A stretch of DNA of 64,000 bases from Ramazzottius varieornatus (GCA_001949185.1 BDGG01000003.1:4833092-4897091), one strand, 5' to 3'; shown: positions 45,118 through 57,683, counted from the first letter of the stretch. Notes: generated by a model from the sequence alone, not told the origin. A program made the numbers and translations.

Positions 45118-46804
45118 TTACAAGCCCAATGATCTTACTTTGTTCGCCCATAACTGACTGACGGGATGGTTCGGATGCGAGTCTCGAAGTTGGTTGACGT
45201 AACGGTTTATCACGTCTTCGGACTTGTCAGTGTGCCGACTACAGATCACCAGGTTGATGAGAATGTTGGGGTTATTGGAATCCTATCCAACAACAGACAG
45301 ACGCTCGTAAAAGGGGAACGATAAAAGAGAAGCCAAGACGAGGGTAATTGAACCTTCTGAAGGGCTTCCTGCAAGAAGCTTTCCGCTTCCTCGTATCTGC
45401 CCATGTTAACCAGCGCAGTGACCATGCCGTTAAGCGCGATCGTCGAGTGGGCGTACTTGTCAAACAGATCGTGGAAAATGTGGTACGCTTCCTGAACGTG
45501 CTTTCCGTTCTACAAAGCGAACATATGCGAAACTCAAGGTCGGTACTCCGCAAGACCTTGAAACACAGGTGACAGGTGATGGAACTCAGGGAAAACTCAC
45601 CAGCTGCATATTGAGGGTTGCTTCGGCCAACTGCGTCAGCGTGGCGTCCTCATCGGTCTCTTGCATTCGTTTGACTACTTTCCTGGAAGGAAAGAAGAAG
45701 CATAGCTGAAAGGAAAGACTACAGCACGATTGTATGAGTGGCTCCTGCAGATTTCGTTGTCCACTTACCCGGCTTGATCCGGTCGTTCCATCTTGCAGTA
45801 AGCGAAGACCGAATACGCCAAGCTGGAACACAATTCAAAATGAAGGTTTTTCAAGTGATGGGGCCGGAAGATTGAACCCAGAAGCGGTTCACGGAGAAAC
45901 AGAAATAACACAGTACGGACCATTCGAGATGGTCGGATTGGTGCAGGACGCGTAAAGCCGCCTCATAATTCTATAAAGAGATACGCAGAATCAAGATGAG
46001 TGGGTCGTCCGTCCAGAAAGCATTGCGGCTGCCGAGTTTACGGTTTACCTCTTCGTAACAGTAAATGGTAGCTGCGGTGACGAAGAAAACGTAGTTGGAA
46101 CTGGCGACTTCGCCGGAATTCAGCTTGTCATCAACCTTCTTCACCACAGTCGCCCTACAAACAGCTCAAATTAGTCAGTCTGAACTACGACCTAAGCAGA
46201 ACCCACAAGACAGATTCGTTTTCTCAAGTGGCGTACGCTTCCAGCCAATAACACCATACACATGCGCCACTTGGGAAAACAGTCAATCTTGATAAGATCC
46301 TTTTCTCCAGGTGGCGCAAGCTTCCAGCAAATAACAGTATAATTGTGCGCCACTTGGAAAACCATCTTGTCGGTTTGTCTGGCAAGCTTCCACTTAGCTA
46401 ACGGCCTCGTTGCAGCCAAACAATGGGCTTCTCACGTCGCGTACTTTTTATTCTCGTCTACGTTCGATCCTTGACTGATTTGTAAGTATTCGACCAGCAG
46501 ACTCAACGATTTAAGCTCTTGGGAGGCCGTGCTGCGTAGTTCGTCGAGGACAAGCTTGTATTTCTCCAGTCCAATATACGCTCGGTACATGTAGACGTCC
46601 CGTTCTAGCTGCAGGTCGGGTGTTGTCACCTTAAAGACCAGCTTGATTACCAAAAACCGAGGTCCGAAAGATGTCGATTGTCGAGTGGTATGACTGGCCT
46701 ACCTTGGCTTTCTGAGCGTCGTTTACACAGCGTTGAAATTCGCCGAGATAGTACATGTTCTTGATCTCGAACAACGGATCCGTTCCAGATTCCCGCTGAG
46801 CCAT
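45118..46804 (-). CDS. COPE: Coatomer subunit epsilon
   Basis: Part of the COPI vesicle coat in Golgi-to-ER transport. TPR-like alpha-solenoid in several short exons. Start ATG 46804 (MAQRESGTDPLFEIKNMYYL), then VTTPDLQLERDVYMYRAYIG, VEYLQ, NYVFFVTAATIYCYEE, YEAALRVLHQ, FAYCKMERPDQA, KRMQETDEDATLTQLAEA (near-identical to vertebrate COPE), HVQEAYHIFHDLFDKYA, ALVNMGRYEEAESFLQEAL and NPNILINLVICSRHTDKS. The stop TAA is at 45118. The intron around 46156-46444 contains a double hairpin repeat. No break seen. Confidence 0.94.
46195..46393. repeat. Hairpin repeat, double copy
   Basis: In a COPE intron; loops CCAGCCAATAACACC and CCAGCAAATAACAG. Confidence 0.85.
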
Positions 46805-47430
46805 AATGGTGGTTCTTGACAAGCAGTTCACGCACTCCAGACAGAAGACGAGAGGCAGTAAGATAAGAGGTCCGCGGAAGAAGTGGACGAACAAAAACCG
46901 GATCCTGGAATGACTGACCAACGTGGCAAATTTGTATTGCACTGTGCTTGATTGTTGATTGCTGAGAACAATGAATGAAGATTTCCGGTGACGTCACCGG
47001 AAGCTCGGATTCCCTTCCGGTCACTCAGACAGCAGCTTAGCAGCTCACCTGCGCCGCAAGGCCAAAGAGCACGGCTTTACTTTGAGGATCTCAGTAAGAT
47101 ATACTTTCTACTGTTCGGACTAGGTGAAATGAGCCTCATGCGGCAGAACGAGAAGTCCGCAACCTGTGTGCTTACGTCGCAAAGACCAACCGGGAAGTCT
47201 CGCAGCCCGGTCACTGAACTCACTGAAGTCTGAATTGTGTCTCGGAGTATCCCAAAATTATACACGGGCTGCTGCTCGTTGTCGGTGTCGCAAGCGCAGT
47301 AGTAACAGTATCACGGACGCTACCGATGAATTCACGGTTCACAAACGTCTGACGATATAGAGAACGAACAACACTCGAATCGATCCCTCAAATATCTTCA
47401 CAAGGCCTCGAACATTTAAATTCAAAGGCG

Positions 47431-48597
47431 CTAATACCAGAAAGTCTGTGGCTGCTTCCCGTTTTCCACGATACCCATTTGCTGCATGATATCTTGTTCG
47501 AAGGTAAGAAGAGAAGGCTTGAATGTGACTTCCGTTACTTCCTTCTTCAAAGTGTCTTTCGGCTCATCTGCAAACATAGTCGTTTTAGAGTCATCCCACA
47601 TAGACATACACAAGGAACAGTTCTAGGAAGCATTAGCGAATAAACCATTCACGGACCTCTGTAAGTTGCCCTCGACTTGAATTCGTAAGTTTCCTGCGCG
47701 ACCATGGGCTTAGGGATTATCCTTCCGGTCCTTTTGGACACGCGAACTCGCTCGCCTTGCTCAGTATACCTCCACTCGATTTCTGTCGCCGAGCTATAAA
47801 GTAAGAGAAATATATTTCGAAACATAGCCACAATCGGTAAATCCTTCCGTCAGTCGCAAAAGCCTTAATATCACGAACACAGACTAATCGTCAAAACGGA
47901 AGCTAACTTAGACATTTCATGAAATCGACGCAAACGTCATCAGCATACTCAGATTACAACGTGCAGAGGCCATTACACCCACCCGCTCGATGACGTAATG
48001 CGCGAAGTGAACACGTTTCTACTTACTTGTCTACGGGATCAATCAATGCAACCTCTGTAGCGACATCCAATGGCATTTCTTTTGCGACGACTTTGCCTGG
48101 CATTCCTTCGAATTTTCCGTAGGTTTCGTATTTCTGGAAGCAGAAACCATCTGATAGTTTTCCATAAGAGTTGTGGTCATTTGTAGGTGGACCGAGGTGG
48201 ACTTACCAGATTTTTACCTCCGACGAAACACCAATTCCTCTCTTTCACCGTCTGTACGACTTCACCGCGTTTGCCTTTATCTCTCCCTATGAGGATCTGG
48301 ACCTGCAAGAGAAGTATGGAGTCTTTGGAGTTGCAAGAACGTCCCACGACTCACCATGTCTCCTCTGTAGACGTGGAACTCGGGAAGAGGAACGTGCACA
48401 AGCCGATTGTGCGGGCCAATTTTCCTGTTGACGGAATTCTCTAATTTCTCCTCCATACTCCATGGCCGGTGCTCCGTGTACCGGTAATTATATCTTTTAT
48501 AGTCCGGATGCCTTTTCAAACCTTTCTCCCTTTCAACGTATGTCTTTGGGAAGTTCCTGAAGTACGTATCGAGGCGCGGGAGAGTGATACGGACCAT
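47431..48597 (-). CDS. MRPL24: Mitochondrial large-subunit ribosomal protein uL24m
   Basis: Five exons from ATG 48597. A short N-terminus ([20 protein letters not shown]) of basic, presequence-like character leads into the KOW domain ([29 protein letters not shown]), then [11 protein letters not shown], the very conserved [27 protein letters not shown] and the C-terminal [12 protein letters not shown]...FWY, which matches the WY end of animal MRPL24. It works in the large mitoribosomal subunit near the exit tunnel. On the same strand as COPE, which lies downstream. Confidence 0.95.
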
Positions 48598-49478
48598 GGC
48601 GAGCGAATATGAGCAGCAATACAAATCACCAGGCCGTCTTTGTGTTCGTGCGAGATCCGGCAGCGGCAGAGCTCCGTCCGGAAGGATAACGATTTCTATA
48701 CCCGTCAACAAGGTTGGACGATGCAGGCAATGGTGCATCGGATGAGTGTTTCAGGAGAACATCAATGCAGGAAATGCGGAAAAATTCAGAAATTTGGAAT
48801 TAGAAGTTTGAAAACTGAAATTTTGTAGAAAAACGAATCCAATCAACAATCAACTGTGCATTGTTGATTGGCTCGCTGCCCGCTTGCCACAAGACTGTAA
48901 TGCATGCTCCTAGGCGGAAGTGAACGTAGTCTCTGGACTCTAGTCTTTTAGCCTAGAGAGCTCCGCCTAACGATGCTGCTACGATACTTCGGTGCGCCTT
49001 TGTTGTTTCTACCGCTGCTGAAACAACATCCAGAACAAGCGCAGGAGTTCATCAATCATTCCAGTAATCATGTGACAATGATAATATTAGCGAAAAACCG
49101 CTGGAAACTTTCTCTCGCTGTCCCCCATCTTGTCACGAACCTCCTGTAGACGGCTGACAACATCATTTATTCAGAAACAGGAATACTACGTGGCTAACAG
49201 ATTAAAACAAAAACTGCAAATAAAACATTCCGCACTCACCAAACTAAAATTAAAATTGAAAGAGTAGTAATACTGGAAGTCTAAAAGATTTTAGACAGAG
49301 GAGATACCTCTGATCCATCATCTTCTTGGTGTTGTTCTTTGCACGGCTGGCCGGGAACTTTGGTCTAGTGACTGGGGGTTGTGGGGCATCCATTGATTCT
49401 TGAGTAAAACGGTAAAGGGAACAATTCTTCATAAAAACCATGAGCATCCAGCCCTCCCCAACACGTTTCACACACTCG
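48598..49478. other. Intergenic interval between MRPL24 and UBALD
   Basis: Promoter side of MRPL24 and 3' flank of UBALD. A 58-codon frame starts at ATG 48973 with a hydrophobic start, but nothing else supports it. The UBALD 3' UTR probably fills much of the right part. Confidence 0.4.
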
Positions 49479-50081
49479 TTAGCTTGGCTTTCCTTGAAAA
49501 GCTTGAGGGGCTTTGAAGGCATGCGAGTTCTCTTTGGGAGAATGATGATTTGAGCCTCCAGATGCTGCTGCAGAGTTTGTAGACATCTTGGAGAAGTTGA
49601 GAAGAGCTTCCGAGAAGTTTGGTGGTGTTGCTGGAGTGTTAGCTGGCGCACACATCTACGGGGGAAAAACATGATGAACGTTTGGGACGGGAGCAAATGA
49701 ACTGGACCAGAGTGGCGCACATATTCAGTACTATTTGCCGAAACTGTGCGCCACATCGAAAAACGGTCTGGATCCATCCATTGTTCTACGTTATTGTTGA
49801 TTGATTGGAAAAAAAGTTCTTCATTGCAGATGGATGAACTTACAGGGTTCTGTTGCTGCCGTATGGATGCCGGGGGTGTCGCTCCTTGGAAGAACTTGCT
49901 CAGAGCAATCTTAGGAGGAAGATTGGAAGCAGGTAAGGTTGAGTTGCAAGATGGAATAATAGAGACTACGAACCTCCAGCTGCCAGTTTGTGTTCTTCAG
50001 AGCGGTTTGCGCATCATCAGACGAACATCCGGTTACCATTGCGAACTGGTTCACCATGACGCTTTGCTTCAGGCCGTCCAT
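49479..50081 (-). CDS. UBALD: UBALD1/2-like (FAM100) UBA-like domain protein
   Basis: 116 residues in three exons (50081-49974, 49909-49844, 49655-49479). Exon 1 encodes the UBA-like domain (MDGLKQSVMVNQFAMVTGCS ... TNWQLE), matching vertebrate MDELKHQVMINQF. Exon 2 continues IALSKFFQGATPP. Exon 3 has the family signature CAPANTPATPPNFSEAL followed by a Ser/Asn-rich tail. The molecular role of UBALD proteins is poorly known. The second intron (188 nt) is about half a single hairpin repeat. Shorter than human UBALD1 (177 residues), mainly in the low-complexity tail. Confidence 0.9.
49690..49778. repeat. Hairpin repeat, single copy
   Basis: In UBALD intron 49656-49843; AGAGTGGCGCACA/TGTGCGCCACAT. 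Confidence 0.8.
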
Positions 50082-53020
50082 GTTCCTGGAACAGAAAATC
50101 AGGTACAGGGTATGTTTAAAGACAGCAAAAGGTGATGGGTCAAGCAGGCATGCGTCGAAGGAGCCCTTGGAAGTTTGTCTGATTGGGATAGCGCAAATGA
50201 GTGAAATGACAACATCGTCAGTCTGATGTTTGTTTTCCTTTTTGCCGTGGTGTGTATTCTCTTTACGGCGATTACAGCTCGACGTAAGTCCTCTCCATAT
50301 GGCTTGTCTTTCACGGTCTCTCTCGCTGTCTCGGTCTCTCTTTGCCATTCAGAAAATGGCTAGGGAAAAATATCCGGGTGCGTGGGTGGACCGGAGTGAT
50401 TATGTGCTGTACGCGGAAGTAATTTCTGACGATGGATGGATCAATGATGGAAAATCGAGTATTTGCCACTTTCCGCCCTTACATTGGCTCCTCTTCATCC
50501 TTCTCCCGTGTCACGGCAAGGTTTTGGTTTCATGGGGAACGTTTACAAACTTATAGATCTGTTTGAGCTGAGGTCTCGGAAGTGATGGCATGAAAAAACA
50601 CGAGCGCATGAGTACTTCATCAGCCAGTTCACCATGAGCTGGCGAAACGCACGCATGACGTCATCCAGCTCGTTACGTCTGTTGGCGGTTTCCGGGCGTT
50701 CGGCAGTATGCCGAGTTCGGCATTCGCGGCTGTATCCGGGTGAGAAAGGCCTACTGTCGCGCTGGATCGATATGACTGGAGTACCCTACATCGCGCCTCT
50801 CGCTTGGGCTTTTGATGGGGCTGCAGGCTGACAGCTCAATCTCGGTCTTTCTCTTACCGTTTTCATGTTTTGCAACCTTTTGTGGTTTCTTGATTCTTTA
50901 TTCTGCTATGATTGTAAACCGGAAGCCTCGAGCATTACAACTTACCAGAAACAAGGCTGGAACGTTTTACGACTTCAGCGCACTTTGTTTTGGTTAGCGG
51001 GGCGATGCGCGAGTTGACAGCGGCAATACCGCAATAACCGTTTCACAAAGACCTACAGTGCACAACTGCAATCTTCGCAGAAGGTTTTATGAGCTTCAAA
51101 GATGACTTCAGCGGAAACAGCAAACAACAACGGTAAGTTCGTTGAGTTTGTTATCCAAAGATTCGGCGCATCAGAAAAACGTTTTCGTTGGATTTTGACA
51201 GGCTCTTCGAGATATGCTAAACTATGAAGCAATCGTATGCATAAATAATTTGATTGATATGCGAGCATGTAAAGTAGCCTTGCAGGTTTCTGGGGTTTCT
51301 TCCATAAGGCTCGTGTTCGAGAATTTCTAGCGATGGATTAGTCGAGCCAAGAAGGTTCTTTGTGCTAGAGCGAGTACTTTTTCACTAGTCCGACAGTACT
51401 TAAATTGCCGTTATAGGTAAACCTCCACACTTCCCACGCGTAGAGCTGGCTGACTCGTCGCAATGCTGCAACACTGTCAAAGTAAGCATTGTCTGGCCTT
51501 TTCTTGAGAAGAAAAACATGCAAATTTATTTGCCTTTGGTTACTGTGTGCAAATGTGCAAGTTGACAGTCAGATTCGCCGAACTTTGCGATTCGTGTATA
51601 ACAACCACCGCTGTTTATTCTGTGTGGGCTTCGTAGATTTTGCAAGGGGCAGATGTCAGGTGAGCGGAAAGAAGCGCCAACATTTCGCCATAGGAAAATC
51701 AGTACATGCAAACAGAAACGGTTTCTCGCCAATGTACGTATTCATGTAGGCAAATTATAGTACAAGAATCTTTCATGTGGTCTAATCTGCAGGTTTATAC
51801 GTGCTCCGAAGTCTGTACATAGTGCGCGACCTGCACGAATAGGATTCATAAGTAACCAGTTGTTTTTTTTTCATATTTGCACACCCACGAAGAATCTTCG
51901 GCTATAGTGCATACTTTTCAAACTTTGAGTTTTTCTGACCCAGTATACTGCATGTACGACGTTGCCGCGCTGTCTCGCAATTTACTTTACATAGCCTTTC
52001 CAGCGGAAATACGATACATACCCTCCTTTGGGACTTCCAGCTGCGCCTTGTGGGTTCCTCGGTGTATGGCGCACGTCATGAACTGTAAGTTGTTTAAACT
52101 CCTCACCAGGCACTTTGCAAATGAAGGTTTCACGACGGTCAGGGTTCCTCTCTCTATCTTACTGGCTCTGTGCGGCTTCGCTTCAAAGAACGCCGCGCCA
52201 TTTGAGTTCTTCGTGTACGGTGTACGTGTTCTTGCCCACCGGTGTTGTCACGTTGCTTCCCGCTTGACCTTTTATGACTTGGTTCTTGAAGTTTTGTTAT
52301 CAGCATTGTGAAGTTTGTCTGAATTCTGGATGGACAGGGCTGGCTGTACTCATTTGCTTAATCCTGGTTCCTGGTCCGGTTCCTGGTCCGGTTCCTGGTC
52401 CGGTTCCTGCATCGAATGACGTACCAAGTGATTTTTGCTGGCAACTGTTTGCTTTGTGTACTTCAAACATGTTGGACATTCCTTTGCAATTGGATTCTTT
52501 AAGCTGTCCAGGAAAACTTTGCAAGGCTTTTAGTATTCATCGTACCTGTTCGGAGCGTTGATTATTTATGATTACAGGAAGCCGTCGCTTTACAAGTGAT
52601 TTATGGCTATTGGAATGGGCTTGAGGTGACGAAAGAGCGTTTGAGTTTCTTGGAGCTGTGAAGGTACGGAGCCATTGGGCCGTCGTTTTCTTCGTCAAAG
52701 AGACATATCGTACAGAAGTAGAAGAGTTAATGTTTCGCGCTCGCTGATTTTATTAAATTACAACAGTCGGCTCTAACGGAAATACATCTTGCATGTTTTG
52801 ACGATCGCTAAACAAACGCCGTAATATGAATTCATAGCTTTGACGCTTGTAACTTGGCAAACCAGTTCAGAACTCAAACGTTTGTATTTTTACAGTGTCT
52901 ATCATTCGTCTCTTTGGACGCCTGCTTCTTTCACTCTTCAGTATTCAGTCGATTGTATTCCGCCAGTGAAAATAGTCTAGCCTGTAATCCTTTCAACCTT
53001 AACAAGGAAGTCCCCACAAA
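50082..53020. other. 2.9-kb interval without a recognised gene
   Basis: Contains only short frames without domains and a 12-bp tandem repeat at 52366-52408. It may carry regulatory sequence or untranslated exons of the MiT/TFE gene. Confidence 0.45.
52366..52408. repeat. 12-bp tandem repeat, about 3.5 copies
   Basis: The unit GGTTCCTGGTCC is repeated head to tail without error and is partly palindromic. No coding frame runs through it that I can support. Confidence 0.8.
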
Positions 53021-54889
53021 ATGGCACCGCATCGATATCATCAGAAACCCAAGCGCCGCAGCAACACCAAAACTGTAAGCGAGCATCGTCTTCATCACAA
53101 TGGGCAACTCGGCAAACGGAATCGACGAGATGGTTTTTCCCCAAGGGCGCACTCCTCCAGCCAACAACACCGGTGAAGTGCGCCACTTGGGGAAACATCC
53201 TTCTCGGAACTCTTTTCCCGAGCTGCCGACTCATCAGTTGGCTCTTTTGCATTGTTTGCTGTTTTATTTAGATGAATGAAATGATAGAGGATATCATGGA
53301 GCTAGAGAACCAGTCACACAGTGGGAAACCTCGCGGTCAAAAGAGCGCTGCCAAGCCGTCGCCTATGGTACGCGCCACCCGGCATTCAGCGTTTCCCGCT
53401 GACAGAAGGCTGCACTCCTTTGACGCTTTACGTCCGATACTATATTTTGATATCTTTCCTTCTGTCAGGGTGACAGTAATAACTACCGAATACTCGACGC
53501 GTCTACTGGTCAGCTGCTCTCACCGAAGAAGTCTTCCTCGTACCGCTTGCCCCGATCAAGAGGCGGATCGGATAATCGGAAGAAGAAGGACGACCATAAC
53601 GTCAGTAAGTACATGATTACATCTTAAACAAACATTGGTGTGAAATAGTCCCCTTGCAGAACGCTTTCTTCAAAGCGACACGTCCGTTTGATGAATGTTT
53701 TGTATCGAAATTTTGTGCCCAGAAACCAAATATGAGCGTTGGCAAACGATTTCACCCAGATCATTACATCAAGTGGCGCACATGCGAATTGTTATTAGCG
53801 ATAAGCGTGCGCCACCCAGGATCATCGATCTCGAAACCCGACAGATTGCTCTCTCAAGTGGCGCATGCTTGTAGTGTTGTTAGCTGAGAAGCGTGAGCTA
53901 CCTGGGAAAACGATCTAGGTGTTTTCATTTGCTTACGTCCCTAACAGAATTTAATCCCGCAGATTTTTTCTGGCGTATCAATTTGGTGAAAATTGTCTGT
54001 GAGAACTGGTTCGATGGAAAATTGGATCTACGTGGAATTTGCGTTTCTTGTTTCAGTTGAGAGGAAGCGGCGGAACAACATCAATAACTTGATTAAAGAA
54101 CTGCGATCATTAGTTCCACCGGCGATCAACGAAACGTAAGAGTAATCAATTTCTGAAATGATTGAAATTCGAGACCGGCACATCGTAACCGGTTTGACAT
54201 CAAAAAGATTCGCCAGTCTTCAGCTCAGAATTGTTTTGTCTTTTGCAGAAGCAAAGGTGGTACGCTGAAGGCCACTGTCGATTATCTTCGAGGACTAAAG
54301 TCGGACGCCGAAAGTTTACGCGTCTATGCCAATTCTCACAAACAATGCGACCAAAATAATCGCAAGCTCCAAGAACGAATTAAGGTAAGTCGTTTAAGTT
54401 GGGTAAAGTGGTCGTCGAGAGTTTGATGGAATGTTACGGAATGTCTCTTTGCGCTTTTTACTATCTGACCAAAACATTTTATTGTCTTTCAAACAGGAAC
54501 TTGAGCAGGCACTCAACCAGAAACAAGCCAATGTTCGCCATCCGGTCGAACACGACCAGGCTTTGCCGGGTTCGCCACCGACCATACCGCACAAGCGAGA
54601 CTCGATGGAGCTGACCTTTCGGCCTCCAATCAATGCCTTTACCAACGCTTTCAAGATGGAACTGGAACAGCAGTATGAAAGCCAAGTCTTCCCGGCGTAC
54701 GAGTACCTCGAAGCGCCAAGCATACCGCAAGATCTTCAGCCGGTGGAGTTTAGCGACGAAGACTTTGCAGAAATACTCAAGGGCGTGGCACCTTCGGAAA
54801 TGGCGCATCCGGTCATGCATGATCCACTCGTTTCTTACTTTGATATGGATGGCTTGGAGGCTCAAAATGGCCTTGTCCATTTCATGTAA
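53021..54889 (+). CDS. MITF: MiT/TFE-family bHLH leucine-zipper transcription factor (MITF/TFEB-like)
   Basis: Six exons: 53021-53074, 53272-53367, 53469-53604, 54057-54135, 54249-54384, 54497-54889; 297 residues. The basic region and helix 1 read DDHNVIERKRRNNINNLIKE, helix 2 GGTLKATVDYLRGLK, followed by a zipper. MNEMIEDIMELENQ in exon 2 matches the acidic activation helix of MITF/TFEB (DDVIDEIISLES). The family binds E-box/M-box (CLEAR) sites and controls lysosome and pigment genes. The proposed first exon starts at an ATG with strong context (CACAAAATGG) and gives a very short basic N-terminus without the Rag-binding segment of vertebrate TFEB. Longer isoforms from upstream exons are possible. 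PolyA signal at 54922. Confidence 0.88.
53101..53228. repeat. Hairpin repeat, single copy
   Basis: In MiT/TFE intron 53075-53271 (197 nt); begins ACTCGGCAAACGG. Confidence 0.85.
53740..53940. repeat. Hairpin repeat, double copy
   Basis: In MiT/TFE intron 53605-54056; two modules with CAAGTGGCGCA left arms. Confidence 0.85.
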
Positions 54890-54921
54890 ATATGTTTATT
54901 TAATAATCTAAACTTTTTATC

Positions 54922-54927
54922 AATAAA
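54922..54927 (+). terminator. Polyadenylation signal AATAAA of the MiT/TFE gene
   Basis: AATAAA 33 nt past the stop codon, giving a very short 3' UTR. Confidence 0.65.
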
Positions 54928-55131
54928 AGGGACTTTCGCCGTATTGAGAACTGAGAGCAATATGATCGGACCGAAGCGCAAGACAAGCTATAAAGAAACT
55001 CAACAGATAATACTTCTGGATCATAAAATCCTCAAGGTTCTTCAGAACCTGTCAGAAAAACAAGTCGCGCATGCATAAATTCGAATAGCTTTGGAAATGG
55101 GGTTTGCTGTACTACTTACATGGTGCAGAGC

Positions 55132-55205
55132 AAGATCGGTTTTCCGACTGGCGTGCGGTTGCAGCTAATTGCACTGAACATGTGCGTCACTGGCTGAAGG
55201 TTTTC
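55132..55205. repeat. Hairpin repeat, single degenerate copy
   Basis: Intergenic; CGACTGGCGTGC/ATGTGCGTCACTG. Confidence 0.5.
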
Positions 55206-56675
55206 CGTGGCTGGTGCGATTAACGTCTTTTGGACGAGAATTCGAAATCGTCAGGAAGAGCACGCGGAAGTGCATGCTTTGAACCCTGGATTGGCTTTGT
55301 CTATACAAAGAAGGAGTCTTCCGAAGAAGGCCAGATCCAGACGATACTGAGTTTCCTCCCGTCACAAGTAGCTTTACTGGTCATTCCGAGCTTGTCGTAG
55401 TGGTCGTTGCATCTTAATCTTGCGTAACTGTTCTCTCCGTGAAAAAAAACGTACTGTAAGATTCTATAGAGCGAAGAAAGCAGGGACGATTCGCCTTCAA
55501 CAAACCTGTCTCTCTGTCACGCCCGGTCTGCTTCTTTCACTGCTTCCAACACCATATATTCCATCCAATCAAGGATTAAGACATGCAAGGATAACGACGA
55601 TTCAACCCCCTTGGCTGCTTTCCCGGTTATTGATCGTCCGATTAAGTAGCATTACCTATTTTGATTTCAAATACATCTTGATTGACTGGATCAGCTGCAC
55701 GCCTGTACTCGGGCCTGATTTACGCCTACGACTCCGTACAGGGTCGTACATTACGAGGATCAAAGATGTTATCTGCTGATCTTCCCCGGTAGCGGGATGG
55801 TCAAGAGGTTATCTCAACTTTCTGGGACGGCCATTTGATAGCCGTCCGACCTGTTTGAACATTCAGAGGCCGATCTGGGCAGAAGTGGTCTGCAGAAAGC
55901 TCACCGTTTGGAAAGTCTTGGGGTCTGTGGTTGGTGAAACAGAGCTTAGTCTTGGTCATCGTAACACTAGTGGAGATTCCGGAGGATCCTCGACAGCTAC
56001 CACGGTCGCTTCAGCACAGGGATGCCAGTGCTGACATTCCAAACTTAACCTCAGATGGTATGTGTAAAACTCGATCAAGCAGTTCCACAAAGTCACAGAT
56101 TCCAACGGAGTAGGTAAGTTACCCGATTTGTCGCCTTTTCGCGTAGATAGATATTTATTTAGTCTCGACAGTCTAGTCAACGGCCTCCTCGATCATCGGA
56201 GGATAATAAGACATGCAAAACTAAAGTAATTCCAGCTTTGGAGGGAAGGCAATCAAGGATAACTTCGAGAGATCGGCGCAGGGAAATTACAGTTCGAGAT
56301 ACGGGTACCAGATGGAAAACTCACAGAGCCATAACAGAAGCAACTATTAATAAGATCACCAAAGAGGAAATGAGGAAGCCTTCTTCCATCTTCGTTCAGG
56401 TGTTCATTCGTTCGTGTCCACGTCCGACTGGCTTCGTTTCGTCTTGACGCTCGAGCTGGTCCGAGTTTCTGGGTGGGTTCTATGCCGGTGTCGTTAGCTC
56501 CTTGATGTCTGTCGCGGGTTTTTTTTCCATGGACATGTTAACGTCCTCCGAATCTGGTAGTGCCATGGTAGAACCTGGTAGAACCTGGTAGTACCTGGAG
56601 GCTTGAGCCTTCTGGCTTGGCAGGACGATGATGTGATGGTCATTCGAAGGCCATTCTCCTCCCGAATGTCCGGGG

Positions 56676-56869
56676 TTATGTACTTCCTTGTTGTCCACCA
56701 TTGCCATGTCCACCTACTCGTTGTTCGCCACCACCACGTCCACCCCCACGGTGTCTTCCACCACCACGTCTACCGCCATGTCGATCAGAGCGGCCATTAG
56801 TACCACCACGTTCGCCATGGCTACGACCACGGTACCGGACCACCGGTCGGATTTGTGTCAGCGAGGCAG
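56676..56869 (-). CDS. Possible RGG-box terminal exon
   Basis: After an acceptor-like CAATCAG, the frame reads a glycine/arginine-rich chain (RGRSHGERGGTNGRSD, HGGRRGGGRHRGGGRGGG) and stops at TAA 56676. Such tails are typical of RNA-binding proteins. Upstream exons and an RNA-binding domain were not found, and repetitive DNA can mimic this, so it is tentative. Confidence 0.3.
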
Positions 56870-57489
56870 CTGATTGCCGAGCCGACGGTGATCATTTGGA
56901 GCATTAGTCCTCCTCACGACAGGCGGACAGGCCGTAAAACTCCGTTGATTGTGTTGATCTTGAAAGTGGATTACGAAGTTTCGCTTTCAAGATAAGCAGC
57001 CCTCGAGTAGCTTATCTTGGAAGCGCAAACGGATTATTCTCTGCACACTTGACTCAAAATTTCAGATTTTTATGTCTCAGCTGATCTCTGTCTGCACAGT
57101 GCTTCACGTTGCGAGATAAAGTTTCACGTATGGGCTTCTTGATACCTATTAGGGGATATCGAAAGACAGAAACTAGCCAGAGAGAAGACCATGAGTTTCA
57201 GCCTAGTCAGGAGGCAAAGTTTGCCTACAGACCTACCCCGCAAAACTCGCGCATTTCCGCTGCCGTTTCCGAGACTTTCGAAAAACGCAATTTTGCCTCA
57301 CTCATGACTAATTTCCGTTGATCAAGCAAACTCAAATTTTAAATCAACCGTTTGCGACAACAGCTCGTCGTGAGGAGGACTATTATAAAAAATGACCAAT
57401 CAAATTGTTTGGTCAGATTTAACAGTCCCATACCGCCTTCGCTCCGCTGCCAGATAGTTTTGTTCATGTCAACACTCAGCAGTTAAATT

Positions 57490-57683
57490 AACGACGAGAA
57501 AATATGGGCTAGTAAAAAATTATGGACCAGGCGGAAAAGACGGCAATGGAGAAATCCAACCGTAGAAAAGTGGCAGAAATTTATGTTAGTGTGAATGAGT
57601 CGCGTACGTACATGCTTCCGCGCCGCCGCAGCGAAAATGCCTGGTCCGTAGTTATTACTGGTCCATAATAATCTCTCGTCGTT
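57490..57683. mobile_element. 194-bp inverted-repeat (MITE-like) element
   Basis: About 43 bases at the left end (starting AACGACGAGAAAATATGG) and the complement of the right end (AACGACGAGAGATTATTATG) align along their length up to GGACCAGGC. The interior of about 100 bp has no coding capacity. Confidence 0.6.

Noticed and set aside
48973-49149. 58-codon frame with hydrophobic start
   Set aside because: No homology, no downstream polyA signal, and length expected by chance.
52366-52408. Proline/valine-rich tandem frame over the 12-bp repeat
   Set aside because: Both strands give open low-complexity frames simply because the unit is divisible by three; no gene signals.
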